Source: a virus
Virus record (IMG/VR): IMGVR_UViG_3300038423_000020
Coordinates: 1-25,957 of that record
Reading direction: 5' to 3' (one strand)
Length of the DNA: 25,957 bases
The first letter of the stretch is position 1. Each line of letters starts with the position of its first letter. The notes under the pieces were generated by a model. It ran no database searches and had not been told where the DNA came from. It was given only the letters and a program-made list of their open reading frames with translations. Position numbers and translations under genes: made by a program. Positions 1-9,084 of this stretch are shown here, piece after piece.

Positions 1-1312
1 CTAAAGAAGGATCGTTTGGATTTTTTGCATAAGCCTCAAGCCACTTCTTGAGTTCATTAAGACCCGCAGTCAGTGTATCTTTGTCCATTTGCTTAGCATT
101 AAACAGCCCTTCAAACTTGTGCAAAATTACAGCACCCGTTCTTTGTACGTGAATCTGTGCAATAATACTCTGCAGCAGACCAATGTTCAACCTAAGAGGC
201 TCAAACTCTTCCGCACCCTTACCCAAATTACCGGCCAAAAAGTCCTGAAACCGATTACCAAACAGTTTATCACTAGCTGTTGACAACTGAGACATGATAT
301 CAGGATAACGAGACAAGGCAATTTTAGCTTTTTCAGAGCCAGCCTTGGATTGCTGTGATATCTTAGTAGCTTCCTGCACAGCCATAATAGATGCTTTTAA
401 CTTTTTCTGCTTTTCAATATTTTCATCCGAAGTTTTTGCAGCTATTTGTGCTTCTGTGGTTGCACCAGCCTTTGCTCCCGAAGTAGCCGCACCAATTGCT
501 GTCAAAGTGGGCAAATTTTTGGCCTGTGTGTCTATATCAGCTTGCTTTTTTGCAGCTTCGTCAGCTGCTAACTGTGATGGCGTCTTTGTTGCTTTATACT
601 CCTGCCAAAGTTCAGCTCTTTGCTTTGCAGCTATGGCTCTTTCATTAGGATCAGCTATATCAAGCCCCCCAAGCCATTCTGCTAACTCTTCGGGATTCTT
701 TTTTCCAGCCTCAACTTTCTTTTTCAGGTCTATCTCTTGCTGCCTAAGATTTTCAAGAGAAGCATATCTTTGGTGAAGTGAAAGTAATTTATCTCTGTTT
801 TGATCTATCTTCTGTTGGTTCTGCTCAGCAGTAATGTCTTTATAAGCAGCACCAGTTTGAGCAACAGCTTTTTGAACACCTTGCCTTTGAAGCTCAACAT
901 CAATATCAGAGGCTGTCTTTAGCTGCCCTGTCTGTCTCTGCCAGTTTGCAACAGCATTTTCATAAGGTCTTTGAGCAAGCTGATTACCAACTTCAGGATG
1001 CCCTGCAGCACCAGCAAAGCCACCAGCTATGGCATTTAAAGCACGTCGCCAGCCATGAGCTTGATAATCTTTATATTGTGGAGGTGGTATGCCTTTTTGA
1101 AGGGCTGCTTCTGCAGGCGTTGCTGGCAAAGGAGTAAAACTAGGCTGTGGCATTGCTGTAGCTTGTGGAGAAACAACAGGTTGAGCGGGTGCAGTTGCAC
1201 CAACAACAGGATTGGCAACAAATTGATGCTGTGGTATTACCATTGGCAGAGGAGAGATTGGTCTGCCAAACTGATCAAATTGATTTTGGTCTGGAGGAAT
1301 TATTTGTGCCAT
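1..1312 (-). CDS. Long coiled-coil internal virion protein, 3' end outside window
   Basis: An open reading frame of 437 codons runs from the ATG at 1312 to the left edge without a stop, so the gene continues beyond the window. The product starts MAQIIPPDQNQFDQFGRPIS, has a Pro/Ala/Val-rich segment (~30-75), a short Gly/Ala patch (ALNAIAGGFAGAAGHP), then long Gln/Lys/Glu/Ala-rich helices (LENLRQQEIDLKKKVEAGKK; EIQ-type repeats) typical of coiled coil. A later helical region (LFGNRFQDFLAGNLGKGAEE) follows. No catalytic motif is visible in the part seen. Position fits the gp15/gp16-like ejection proteins of T7-type phages; any transglycosylase domain would lie outside the window. Opposite-strand frames here, such as 345-776, are shadows. 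Confidence 0.65.
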   Translation of the reverse strand, partial: MAQIIPPDQNQFDQFGRPISPLPMVIPQHQFVANPVVGATAPAQPVVSPQATAMPQPSFTPLPATPAEAALQKGIPPPQYKDYQAHGWRRALNAIAGGFAGAAGHPEVGNQLAQRPYENAVANWQRQTGQLKTASDIDVELQRQGVQKAVAQTGAAYKDITAEQNQQKIDQNRDKLLSLHQRYASLENLRQQEIDLKKKVEAGKKNPEELAEWLGGLDIADPNERAIAAKQRAELWQEYKATKTPSQLAADEAAKKQADIDTQAKNLPTLTAIGAATSGAKAGATTEAQIAAKTSDENIEKQKKLKASIMAVQEATKISQQSKAGSEKAKIALSRYPDIMSQLSTASDKLFGNRFQDFLAGNLGKGAEEFEPLRLNIGLLQSIIAQIHVQRTGAVILHKFEGLFNAKQMDKDTLTAGLNELKKWLEAYAKNPNDPSL

Positions 1313-2097
1313 TATCCGCCCCCTAAATCCTTAGCAATACCCATTGTACCTAAGCCTGACATAATACCACCAAATGCACCTCCTAGAGTTCCAATAGTGC
1401 TTACAATCTGACTAAAGACTCCGGGCTGCTCTGCAAGATTAGTAAGAATAGCCATATCTTGATTATTTAACTGCCCAGTCTGTTGGTAGTTTTGCAATAT
1501 CTGTGCAACAGTTGTATTTACTTGCTGTTCATTCATACCGTATATATTGGTATTTCCAGCTAGAGCAGTTAGCTTATTACCTGTCTGAGCTTGCTGTGTT
1601 TGCTGTAAGCCAGCAGCTCCAGCTTCCTCACCCTGCTGTTGAATCTGAGCAATTGATCCACTGACATTTTCAGCAGCCTGGGCAGCAGCTTCAGAACCCT
1701 GCCTCGCAAGATTTCCAGTAATAGAACCTGAGACACCATAGCCTCCAGTTGCAGCTTGAGCACGCTCAGCTGCGGCAGCACCTGTTTGATAAGTAGACTG
1801 AGCTGCCTGAGATGCTTGATCTTCCATTGAAGATACTTGAGTTGGAGAGATTCCTCCTGTCGTAGCTAGATTCGTGTTAGTTGCATTGATAGTACCTAAA
1901 ACAGTTGGGTCATAACCACCAGTTGAGGCAATGTCAGAGTAGCCTCCAGTTATACTAGGCAAAAGTGTATTTGCATTGCCCTCAGCCGTGCTCAGGATAG
2001 GCTGCAGTTGAGAGTTAACAGTGCCTGCATTTGCATTATTCTGCGCTATCTGAGTATTGGCTTGCTTTTCAACACCAGTTTGTTGAGACTTACTCAT
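1312..2097 (-). CDS. Probable internal virion / DNA ejection protein
   Basis: A 261-residue protein very rich in Gln, Ala, Gly, Thr and Asn, with long helical stretches (EDQASQAAQSTYQTGAAAAE; SGSIAQIQQQGEEAGAAGLQ) and a glycine-rich hydrophobic C-terminus (IGTLGGAFGGIMSGLGTMGI). Such composition and the position, after a small GNAT-like gene and before a long coiled-coil gene, fit T7 gp14-type core proteins that leave the capsid to form the trans-envelope channel. The C-terminal Gly-rich segment could insert into membrane. TAATG overlap with the next gene. Function inferred from context and composition only. Confidence 0.6.
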   Translation of the reverse strand: MSKSQQTGVEKQANTQIAQNNANAGTVNSQLQPILSTAEGNANTLLPSITGGYSDIASTGGYDPTVLGTINATNTNLATTGGISPTQVSSMEDQASQAAQSTYQTGAAAAERAQAATGGYGVSGSITGNLARQGSEAAAQAAENVSGSIAQIQQQGEEAGAAGLQQTQQAQTGNKLTALAGNTNIYGMNEQQVNTTVAQILQNYQQTGQLNNQDMAILTNLAEQPGVFSQIVSTIGTLGGAFGGIMSGLGTMGIAKDLGGG

Positions 2098-2354
2098 TTT
2101 CTTTTCTCTCGCAGGCTCACTTGAATGTCTGTAACTGCTTCATGCATGCTTTTTAATTGCTCTTCAATACGAGCAACTTCAATGTCTCGGTTAGCACTGT
2201 TCTTGATAAGACCATCTAACTTGAGAACAACAATTGTCTGGTTATCACTAACAGTTTGCACGGTCTCGGTCTTAGCTCCCAAGTAAAAAGCCATAGTCAC
2301 AATGGCAAAGAGACTTATTCCTGTACTAATGATAAGTGGCTTATGTCCATTCAT
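2094..2354 (-). CDS. Small membrane-anchored coiled-coil protein
   Basis: Eighty-six residues with one transmembrane segment near the N-terminus (LIISTGISLFAIVTMAFYLG) and a helical, charged C-terminal half (IEVARIEEQLKSMHEAVTDI then QVSLREKRK) predicted to form a coiled coil. N-in orientation is likely from the short MNGHK start. The start and stop overlap both neighbours (ATGA). It is in the ejection-protein block, so it could be a lysis (spanin/holin-like) protein or a small membrane-interacting virion protein; I cannot decide. Confidence 0.6.
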   Translation of the reverse strand: MNGHKPLIISTGISLFAIVTMAFYLGAKTETVQTVSDNQTIVVLKLDGLIKNSANRDIEVARIEEQLKSMHEAVTDIQVSLREKRK

Positions 2355-2716
2355 AACTGAATCACCAAAGGTGTCTCTCCTTTTAGATTTGTAAAGCCAT
2401 AGTGCTCAAGAAAGGCAATCATTTTCTGTGGTTTAATAAAAGCGTGACAATCGGCTAAGCCAAGGCGCTTGGCATCAGAGAGTTGAACGTTTAATAGCTC
2501 TTTAATTGCCCTAGCACGTGTAACTAGAGGCTGCTTGTCATCAACTATGACAATAGCCTCACAAGTTAACTTCGCCAGGCCAACAGCTATAAGCTGGCCA
2601 TTGTCTACAGCGGATTTTTGTGTAAAATATAGCTTAGAATCCAACGGTGGAAAAGGAAAAGAATCATTGTGTATTCTCCTTGCTTCTTCCATGTCAACTG
2701 AGTCAAGAATCATCAT
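2351..2716 (-). CDS. GNAT-like protein, T7 gp13-position
   Basis: A 121-residue protein (MMILDSVDMEEARRIHNDSF...). The second half has the outline of a GNAT acetyltransferase: a strand (CEAIVIVDD), a helix after a partial R-A-R-A-I motif (TRARAIKELLNVQLSDAKRL), a strand with C-H-A-F, and the terminal A-F-L-E-H-Y-G-F-x-N. The protein is short for GNAT enzymes and the acetyl-CoA pyrophosphate loop (Q/R-x-x-G-x-G/A) is not clear, so activity is doubtful. From memory, small GNAT-like proteins occupy the gp13 position, between tail hub and ejection proteins, in several T7-like phages. That gives the best guess: a virion assembly protein reusing the fold. Confidence 0.6.
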   Translation of the reverse strand: MMILDSVDMEEARRIHNDSFPFPPLDSKLYFTQKSAVDNGQLIAVGLAKLTCEAIVIVDDKQPLVTRARAIKELLNVQLSDAKRLGLADCHAFIKPQKMIAFLEHYGFTNLKGETPLVIQL

Positions 2717-2949
2717 GTTGGTGGTGTATATGCTGTTACTTGCCCTTGATTGTTTACAGTAATTGAGCCATTTGTGCCTGTTGGCGTAATCTTTGCTAAG
2801 ACTACCGTCCAGCCAGGCACATTTATAGCTGAGCTATCTACCATAGTTCCTAAAGACCGCAAATAGTCATGTACTCTATCAAGAGTATTGAAGAGGTTAA
2901 TAGGTTTTAACCCTTGATATAAACTGGAAAAGGGTTTAAAGTTAATCAT
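2713..2949 (-). CDS. Hypothetical 78-residue protein
   Basis: Begins MINFKPFSSLYQGLKPINLF, a helical/aromatic N-terminal half, followed by a beta-rich C-terminal half (WTVVLAKITPTGTNGSITVN) ending AYTPPT. It overlaps both neighbours by four bases (ATGA) and so belongs to the tail gene run. No family recognised; perhaps a small tail or core component. Confidence 0.6.
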   Translation of the reverse strand: MINFKPFSSLYQGLKPINLFNTLDRVHDYLRSLGTMVDSSAINVPGWTVVLAKITPTGTNGSITVNNQGQVTAYTPPT

Positions 2950-5012
2950 TTTGTCTGTACCAAAGATGGCCTGGTCTTAAACATTAACTTGCCATAAACT
3001 GTTATACTGGATAACTCAAACAGGGTAGAATAGAAATCTGTATATCCAGAAAGCTGGACAGGTGCAACGTCATTTTGCAGTAACACTGACATAGCCTCAG
3101 ACTGGAAGTTTATTCCTCTATACAGCTCCATTCCTGATGTCACTGTTGTGCCAGAAAATAAAGGGTTATATTCAGTGAGGTCAAATCCAGGTACAGTCTG
3201 AGTAATATCTCCTTTTTTACTAACTACCTTAATAGATAGCTTGCCAATCCCAGCAACACTAAAGTCTAGCAGAGTAAAAACATTTATACCCTGACCAAAA
3301 TTAACGTTTGCTATTTGAATAATTTGCTTGATTGAATAAGCTCCTAAATCTCCTGGCAGAGGGGCTTGGTAAGTACTTGGAGGTACGGAAAGCATGTATA
3401 TGTCAGTTGAGATGCCTGAGTACTTTATAGGCCCACAAAATACTAGCTGCCACTGTGTAGTAGATGCGTAAGGCAGCATGTTAACAGCAGCTAACTTTGT
3501 TATTGTGGAAAGAAGTACAAAGCCATCAAAATCCCAGGTAGACCACTTTACAGTTGTTGGACCCAGGCCCTCTGTATAATCACACATCAAGAACTGTACT
3601 GTACCCCCAAGTATAGGAAGCATTACGTAAACACGTTTAAGAATAGGATCGTGAGCTAATTTTACAGTATAAAACCTCGTGGTGTCAAAAGTTCTCCAGA
3701 TACCATCTATTTTATATGAGAGTGGAGGATCTTGATAAGCACCATTAAATATGAGCAACCCACGAGGAGAAACAACAAGACACTGATCCAAAATATCCTG
3801 TGCAGATGCAGAGGATTCAAATATAGACAGACCAGAATCAAATGTACCCAAGCCACTATCAATCACAGTAACCGACCAGGTACTTGGATCTCCGCCATTA
3901 TCTTGTACTGCATAAGTACCAAACGGCTTCATGCAATACAAAACATTTCTGATAATAGCTCCTGTGTTTGTGTTATTTGCTCCATAGTCAACTGGCAGAT
4001 TAACAACTCCGGTTACCATGTTAAAAGTTTCTGGAGCTAGCTGATTGGAAACCAGAACATTATCTGGGTAATTATAGATTGTGCCTCCACTAGGAGGCAT
4101 GTCAGCCACACCATTAGGACCTATAAGAACAAGACGACCATTATACAGCTTTATTGAAGAGCAAGCTGGCAGTTGCCAAGCTATATCAAGCAGATAATCT
4201 GCAGATTCTATTAAAGCAAGATCAGTAACATTTATAGTTGCTGCTGCTGTTGTATTGTCATTGATAGTCCCATTAGGAACAAAAAAGTATTGCTTTTGGT
4301 TAGCCTGAGTCATAAGCAAGACTCTGCCAACTACATTAGGTGCAGAAGAGATTGGTATATCAGTTATATCCAATTGGTGCAATCCATCTGCATCTATAAC
4401 ACCTGGGGCAAATGCAGGCAATGGTGGTGTTAAAAAGCCGGTTTCAGTTAGAAAGCTAACCCCAATGTAATGAACACCGGCAGTTATTTGTGGGGTAGTT
4501 GCGCTTCCCTCTGCCACTGTTACAGGAGTTGTTACAGGAGGGCCACCAGCCAAAATAAATCTATAGCCAGGAGGAGCTGCTATAAGCTGATAGTAGTAGA
4601 TGCTTGTGTTTGGTAGTGCTTTCCCTTGGTACTTAAAAGAGATATAAGCCCGGCCAAAGACATTACAGGCAATGAAGTCATCAGGAAAATAATTTGCGTC
4701 AGTTCCAAATATGCTCCCTGGTGCTATAAGCATTACATTACTTGTTAGATCCCAAAAGCTACCATCAGAATACAGCCCAAGAACAGCAGTTCTTGTAGTG
4801 AGAGCAATTGCTGCAAATGAGATCAAACCGCTCTTGGGAGTTGCTAAGTAAGAAACAACAGATTCCCGAATAGAGACCTGGTTAGGTCCTGGAAAGATAC
4901 AGTTATTGCACTGTTGAAGATGATCTGGAGGACAAGTTTCACCAAGACCCCGATTCCACAAGCCATTAAAGCCTGCAATAGTCTTAGATTGAGTTGTGGA
5001 ATCAGGGCTCAT
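2946..5012 (-). CDS. Large tail hub / tail tubular protein B-like protein
   Basis: A 688-residue, beta-rich protein with no signal peptide. It begins MSPDSTTQSKTIAGFNGLWN, then has C-P-P-D-H-L-x-x-C-N-N-C-I-F-P-G near residues 27-42 and a series of short strands and Gly/Asp turns (TAVLGLYSDGSFWDLTSNV; YNGRLVLIGPNGVADMPPSG) consistent with a beta-propeller. In T7 the equivalent gp12 forms the nozzle below the gp11 ring. Size, order after the adaptors and before the gp13/14/15-like genes, and the beta pattern support this; sequence identity to gp12 is not evident by eye. The ATG has only a weak AGAAG-type ribosome site. The stop overlaps the next start as ATGA. Confidence 0.6.
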   Translation of the reverse strand: MSPDSTTQSKTIAGFNGLWNRGLGETCPPDHLQQCNNCIFPGPNQVSIRESVVSYLATPKSGLISFAAIALTTRTAVLGLYSDGSFWDLTSNVMLIAPGSIFGTDANYFPDDFIACNVFGRAYISFKYQGKALPNTSIYYYQLIAAPPGYRFILAGGPPVTTPVTVAEGSATTPQITAGVHYIGVSFLTETGFLTPPLPAFAPGVIDADGLHQLDITDIPISSAPNVVGRVLLMTQANQKQYFFVPNGTINDNTTAAATINVTDLALIESADYLLDIAWQLPACSSIKLYNGRLVLIGPNGVADMPPSGGTIYNYPDNVLVSNQLAPETFNMVTGVVNLPVDYGANNTNTGAIIRNVLYCMKPFGTYAVQDNGGDPSTWSVTVIDSGLGTFDSGLSIFESSASAQDILDQCLVVSPRGLLIFNGAYQDPPLSYKIDGIWRTFDTTRFYTVKLAHDPILKRVYVMLPILGGTVQFLMCDYTEGLGPTTVKWSTWDFDGFVLLSTITKLAAVNMLPYASTTQWQLVFCGPIKYSGISTDIYMLSVPPSTYQAPLPGDLGAYSIKQIIQIANVNFGQGINVFTLLDFSVAGIGKLSIKVVSKKGDITQTVPGFDLTEYNPLFSGTTVTSGMELYRGINFQSEAMSVLLQNDVAPVQLSGYTDFYSTLFELSSITVYGKLMFKTRPSLVQTK

Positions 5013-5015
5013 GAG

Positions 5016-5294
5016 TTATTTCTTCTCTTCTGGCTTCTTCTCTTCTGGTGTAGTGCAACCCACGTGATCTCCAAGAGCAGCAAGAGTCTGCTTTCGTGGC
5101 TTGCAAACAGAATCGTTCCACATCTTTGTGAAACTGTTTATGGCAGCTTGGTCCTCCTTAAGTCGGTTACCAAGCTGAATGTACTGCTGAAATCGAGCCG
5201 CTTCGTCACGTACAAACTGTACCTCGGCCGGTACTTTCTCTGTATTGTGACAGGCTGGCATGACAGCCAGTGCAAGAATGATTAGTTTTTTCAT
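5016..5294 (-). CDS. Probable small lipoprotein following secreted fibre
   Basis: Ninety-two residues with an N-terminal signal and a lipobox-like V-M-P-A-C at residues 11-15 (MKKLIILALAVMPACHNTEK), imperfect because Pro and Met are unusual there. The rest is helical and charged, with two more cysteines and a repeated acidic/basic tail E-E-K-K-P-E-E-K-K. The start overlaps the fibre stop as ATGA, so production is coupled to the fibre. A lipoprotein partner could hold the exported fibre in the envelope, or act as an outer-membrane spanin; both are inferences. Confidence 0.6.
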   Translation of the reverse strand: MKKLIILALAVMPACHNTEKVPAEVQFVRDEAARFQQYIQLGNRLKEDQAAINSFTKMWNDSVCKPRKQTLAALGDHVGCTTPEEKKPEEKK

Positions 5295-7945
5295 AAGAGC
5301 CGTTCAAGCGTGGCGTATATATTGTAGTTTACAGTTCCTGCAACTGTAGTAGAAATTTGAATGGCAGCCCCATTTGAGTAGATGTTATATGGCTGCCCAG
5401 AAAAGGAATTTGAGCCGTTGGGTAAGTAATTGAAGTTGTAGGAATTGGCTCCTCTGGTGTCTGTCCACATCACGGTTTGATACACTGTCCCAGTTCCGCT
5501 GTTGAGCGTCATATAGACAGTAACCCTGTAAAAACCAACCGGGCAGGTTGTTCCGCCACATTGAAGACTGGTTGCACCAAGGCTGCTTGTTAGCCCGGTT
5601 GCAGTGTAAATGGCATATATTGGGGGCACACCCGCGCCTGCTGTTGCCAGATTATTATAATAGCTAATGTAATATTGAAGGCCAAGTGCTCCATTGTGGT
5701 TAATCCAAAATTCCTCCACGCCACCTGGGTAATTATAGACATTAAACAGGTCTTGTGAGCCACCCTGGTAGCCATAAAGCCCCAAAACACTCTCGTCCTG
5801 GTAAGCAGCTGTTATACTTGTAAAGCGGCCCACAGTTAATTGACCTGTTACACTAACAGTTGATAGTGCATTATTGAATGACACTCCCCCACTGAAAGTG
5901 TTAGCTCCAGCAGCAGTCCAGCCACCAGCAGTAGTCAAGCAACTCGGACAAGAGATTGTGCCAGACGTAGTTATAGTCCCACCTGAAATTGGCCCGCTTG
6001 TCGCAATGCTGTAAACTGTACCACCAGCAGATCCAGAAGCAACACAAATACCAGCAACAAAAGAAGAACAACCAGAAGCTGTTGCACCAGAATAAATAGT
6101 AGATCCAACTTGAATATCAATACCTGGTGTTGTGCTTGCTGTGGCACTAAAGTAAAAAGCACTTGCTGTTGCTCCCGTACCGGCATAAGCTCCAATCAGA
6201 GCATTTGTAGCTGTGGATATTGATACATAACCATTAGAACCTTGCCAGGTGTTAACAGAAGATCCTGAGGTATAAGTGTTAGAGGCGGTTAGAAGGGGTG
6301 TATTAGACAGGCTAGGAACAGATTGCACACTGCAAGCAGTTACAAGCCCTTTGGCATTAAGAGTTACCACTGGATAGTGTGTTGTATCTCCGCAAGCTCC
6401 TGTGTTTGTATTTACAGTTGCAAGTGTAAAATTAGGTTGTGAGAAAGTTAAATCTCCACCAGCAGTAAAACCTCCAAATGCTCCGCCATTGTTATACTGC
6501 AATTGCCCAGAAGATCCACCTGGAGAACCACTTCCAGTTATAGCTACAGCACTCTGAGTTGTTACAAGACCCTTTCCATTAGTAGTTATCTCACAAACAT
6601 GAGTTGCATCTCCACAAGAGCCAGGCCCGGAGTTTACAGTGGCTAAAGTTCCCACACCAGAAGTAGCCAATGTAAAATCACCTGAGACTGTTAAACCAGC
6701 AAAAGATCCAGTTAGATTATATTGAATTTGGCCATTGGTTCCACCTGGGGTAGTACCACCCCCACCAGCAATACCAACAGAAGCCTGTGCTGTGACTAAA
6801 CCTTTTGCATTTGTGGTAATTTGACAGCTGTGGGTAGAATCTCCGCAAGTTCCATAAGTAGTGCTTGCAACAGCCAGGCTTAAAACACCTGTCGAAGTAA
6901 CAAGAGTAGCATCCCCAGACATTGTGAAGCCACCGAAGGAACCTGCATTATTCCACTCAACTTGACCACTTGTGCCCCCTGGTGTTCCAGAGCCACCAGA
7001 TCCACAACCGGAACCAGTACAAGTGCCATTGATAATAACATTATTGAAAGTCTCTGTTCCCCCAACAGTCTGACCTCCAGTTGTTGTCAGACAACTAGGG
7101 CAAGAAAAAGCCCCAGCAGTGTCAACGATAGGGCTGGCTCCAGAGATGGCTGCAAGTACTCGAGCAGTTGTGTGATATAAATTTGTAACTCCTTCTGGAA
7201 CTGCATCAGAATTCAAAGTCTGCCAGGTTTTATCTCCTCTGTAGTATTGAGCACTTGTGCCAGCAGCAACAGCTAATTCTACAGGAGGTATGCTGAATAC
7301 TCCAGTAGTTGCATTATAAACAAGTTGGCCAGATGCTGAGAATGTAGCCAAGGCTCTGGAAGACGTAAAGTACAGATTAGATCCTTCAGGTATAATACTT
7401 GTATTTAAAGTCTGCCAGCTTTCATCCCCACGGAAATACTGAGAGGTTGTGCCGGCTGTAATCAAAGGCTGATAACTTGGTATGCCAGTGATATGACCAC
7501 CACCCCAAGTTAAATACAGCCAAGAAGGATCTGTATAAACTACACCAGAAACTAAGCAGGTTGTGCAGGAAATAGCACCATTACTGCCTACGTAAATTGG
7601 TGTTACACCAGAAAACTGGGCAATTGCTCGTGCAGGAGTAAAATATAAGTTTCCATTCTCAGGTACGACAGAGGTATCAAGAGTTACAAAAGTCTTATCA
7701 CCCCTGTAATACTGATAGATTGTTCCTGCACTAATTGGGGGCTGATAACTAGGGCAGCTAGCGGTAGTTGTATTACCATTAGCATCAGTGCAAATTTCAA
7801 GTCCAGCTGTGTTGGTAATAGAGCCAGCCAATTGAAACCGAGTGCTGTTGCCTTGCTTAGCCGACGACTGAACATTATTAACTGTAATCTGCTGTGTTTG
7901 TGCAGTTGCACAAACAAGAAGAAAGAAGAGAAATGCCTTTTTCAT
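5291..7945 (-). CDS. Large secreted repeat-rich fibre protein
   Basis: An 884-residue protein with a Sec signal (MKKAFLFFLLVCATAQ). The TTG one codon earlier is less likely because GGGAGG is better spaced to the ATG at 7945. Three repeats near residues 79-115, 170-205 and 235-270 follow Y-(Y/F)-R-G-D-x-(S/T)-(W/F)-x-T-L...P-E-G...N-L-Y-x-T...R-(A/V). Three more near 323-393, 402-470 and 477-545 follow G-G-(T/S)-(S/N)-G-Q-x-x-x-N...G-(S/A)-F-(G/A)-G-(F/L)-T, then C-G-D-(S/A/T)-T-H and N-x-K-G-L-V-T. Several C-x-x-C pairs (SCPSC) could form disulphides after export. The C-terminal ~200 residues form a glycine/asparagine/tyrosine-rich region without repeats, a candidate receptor-binding tip. A signal peptide on such a fibre is unusual. 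Confidence 0.75.
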   Translation of the reverse strand: MKKAFLFFLLVCATAQTQQITVNNVQSSAKQGNSTRFQLAGSITNTAGLEICTDANGNTTTASCPSYQPPISAGTIYQYYRGDKTFVTLDTSVVPENGNLYFTPARAIAQFSGVTPIYVGSNGAISCTTCLVSGVVYTDPSWLYLTWGGGHITGIPSYQPLITAGTTSQYFRGDESWQTLNTSIIPEGSNLYFTSSRALATFSASGQLVYNATTGVFSIPPVELAVAAGTSAQYYRGDKTWQTLNSDAVPEGVTNLYHTTARVLAAISGASPIVDTAGAFSCPSCLTTTGGQTVGGTETFNNVIINGTCTGSGCGSGGSGTPGGTSGQVEWNNAGSFGGFTMSGDATLVTSTGVLSLAVASTTYGTCGDSTHSCQITTNAKGLVTAQASVGIAGGGGTTPGGTNGQIQYNLTGSFAGLTVSGDFTLATSGVGTLATVNSGPGSCGDATHVCEITTNGKGLVTTQSAVAITGSGSPGGSSGQLQYNNGGAFGGFTAGGDLTFSQPNFTLATVNTNTGACGDTTHYPVVTLNAKGLVTACSVQSVPSLSNTPLLTASNTYTSGSSVNTWQGSNGYVSISTATNALIGAYAGTGATASAFYFSATASTTPGIDIQVGSTIYSGATASGCSSFVAGICVASGSAGGTVYSIATSGPISGGTITTSGTISCPSCLTTAGGWTAAGANTFSGGVSFNNALSTVSVTGQLTVGRFTSITAAYQDESVLGLYGYQGGSQDLFNVYNYPGGVEEFWINHNGALGLQYYISYYNNLATAGAGVPPIYAIYTATGLTSSLGATSLQCGGTTCPVGFYRVTVYMTLNSGTGTVYQTVMWTDTRGANSYNFNYLPNGSNSFSGQPYNIYSNGAAIQISTTVAGTVNYNIYATLERLL

Positions 7946-9084
7946 CAAACTGCCTCCCTAATGTCATCTTGTGGGCCTGGAGTCAGAACATTGCCACCAC
8001 CATCTATAAAAGAGATTAGTGTATCTGTGACAAGAGACTGATTGTAGCCAACACCAAGAAATTGGTTTACACCATTCCAAATGATGTACTGAGGAACAAA
8101 AGAGAATACAAATAGGCTATTAACACCATCTATAGGTGTTATAGGTGCAACTTGATGAGCACCAATAACACCTAAAAGGGTATCACCTGAACCAGGTGTA
8201 AGAGTATTGCCAAGAACGTCAACAAGAGTTATTAGTGTGTTACCATTAAAAGCTATAGTTTTATAACCTACATTGACATACTGATTTATGCCATTCCAAG
8301 AGATCCAACGGGGTACGTAAGAGAAAGCAAAAATAGTGATTATACCATCTGGTGGTGTAACTGTAGGCACCCAACGGCTAACTACACCTGCAACTGGCAC
8401 GCCTGGCACGCCGTACACAGGAACTGATGCACTGCTTGAAGTTCCTGTCCCAGACTTTGGTGACCTGTATCCCCGACGCCTTGTTGGGCGCTGGTCATTA
8501 GTAACTTGACTCTGAACTAGCTTATAGAGATTCTTTTCTGCAAGATCCAAAATGCTTTTGTTATCTTTACCTATTGCAGTAAAAGCAAGTGCAACAATTC
8601 TAGGTCCAATATAGTTTTCAGCAAATATGCAACCTAGCTGGTCTGTTAGCTTTTGAGGCACTATTAAAGCACCATCATAGCGTAGTATAACTGCTCTATC
8701 AATTGTTGCACCTAGAAGAGTTATAGTCTGACCAATCCAGGCCCAGTACGTAAGCTCTGTGTCTTGATCTATAAAAGGTATAAATGTGGTCTTTATCATG
8801 TCCTCGAAGTTGTCAGGATCATCACCAACTTGCCCTTCCATCATGCTAATAGGGTTTATAATGTTATCTGGCTGACTTGCACCAAGAGTTGTGGCACCTG
8901 CAGGCACAATGATTATAGGTGATTGAACCTTCATTACTCCAGTACGATTCAGCTCAAGCCGCTGAACCAATTCACTATGGGCAATCTGTAAAAAAGACAT
9001 TAGTACAGGATCTGTCCAGGTCGTCCCATTTATATCATTCAGATACGCCCTGGCAAACTTGATTGCTTGCAAAGCTTGCGCCAT
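7945..9084 (-). CDS. Adaptor paralogue 2 fused to two tandem beta domains
   Basis: A 379-residue protein; I start at the ATG at 9084 (TAATG overlap, GGGAG eight bases upstream) rather than a TTG five codons earlier. Residues ~1-200 repeat the architecture of the other adaptor (ARAYLNDINGTTWTDPVLMS; TYWAWIGQTITLLGATIDRA; ILDLAEKNLYKLVQ). A basic linker (RPTRRRGYRSPK) and a Ser/Val/Pro spacer lead to two copies of a ~62-residue beta domain at ~242-303 and ~314-375. Both copies carry P-x-D-G, F-x-F-S-x-V-P-x-x-I-x-W-N-G-x-N-Q, V-G-Y and N-x-L-T-P-G. So an adaptor has gained a carbohydrate-binding- or fibre-like tail. The stop overlaps the next start as TGATG. Confidence 0.7.
   Translation of the reverse strand: MAQALQAIKFARAYLNDINGTTWTDPVLMSFLQIAHSELVQRLELNRTGVMKVQSPIIIVPAGATTLGASQPDNIINPISMMEGQVGDDPDNFEDMIKTTFIPFIDQDTELTYWAWIGQTITLLGATIDRAVILRYDGALIVPQKLTDQLGCIFAENYIGPRIVALAFTAIGKDNKSILDLAEKNLYKLVQSQVTNDQRPTRRRGYRSPKSGTGTSSSASVPVYGVPGVPVAGVVSRWVPTVTPPDGIITIFAFSYVPRWISWNGINQYVNVGYKTIAFNGNTLITLVDVLGNTLTPGSGDTLLGVIGAHQVAPITPIDGVNSLFVFSFVPQYIIWNGVNQFLGVGYNQSLVTDTLISFIDGGGNVLTPGPQDDIREAV

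Noticed and set aside
345-776. 143-codon plus-strand frame starting MDCCDILVASCTAI
   Set aside because: It lies opposite the long minus-strand virion gene, has Cys/Ser/Ala-rich low complexity typical of an antisense shadow, and every supported gene in the window is on the minus strand.
7200-7720. RGD tripeptides in the large fibre suggesting integrin-type binding
   Set aside because: They lie in a repeated beta motif common in phage fibres (Y-x-R-G-D-K-T-W); bacteria have no integrins and the tripeptide is part of the repeat scaffold.
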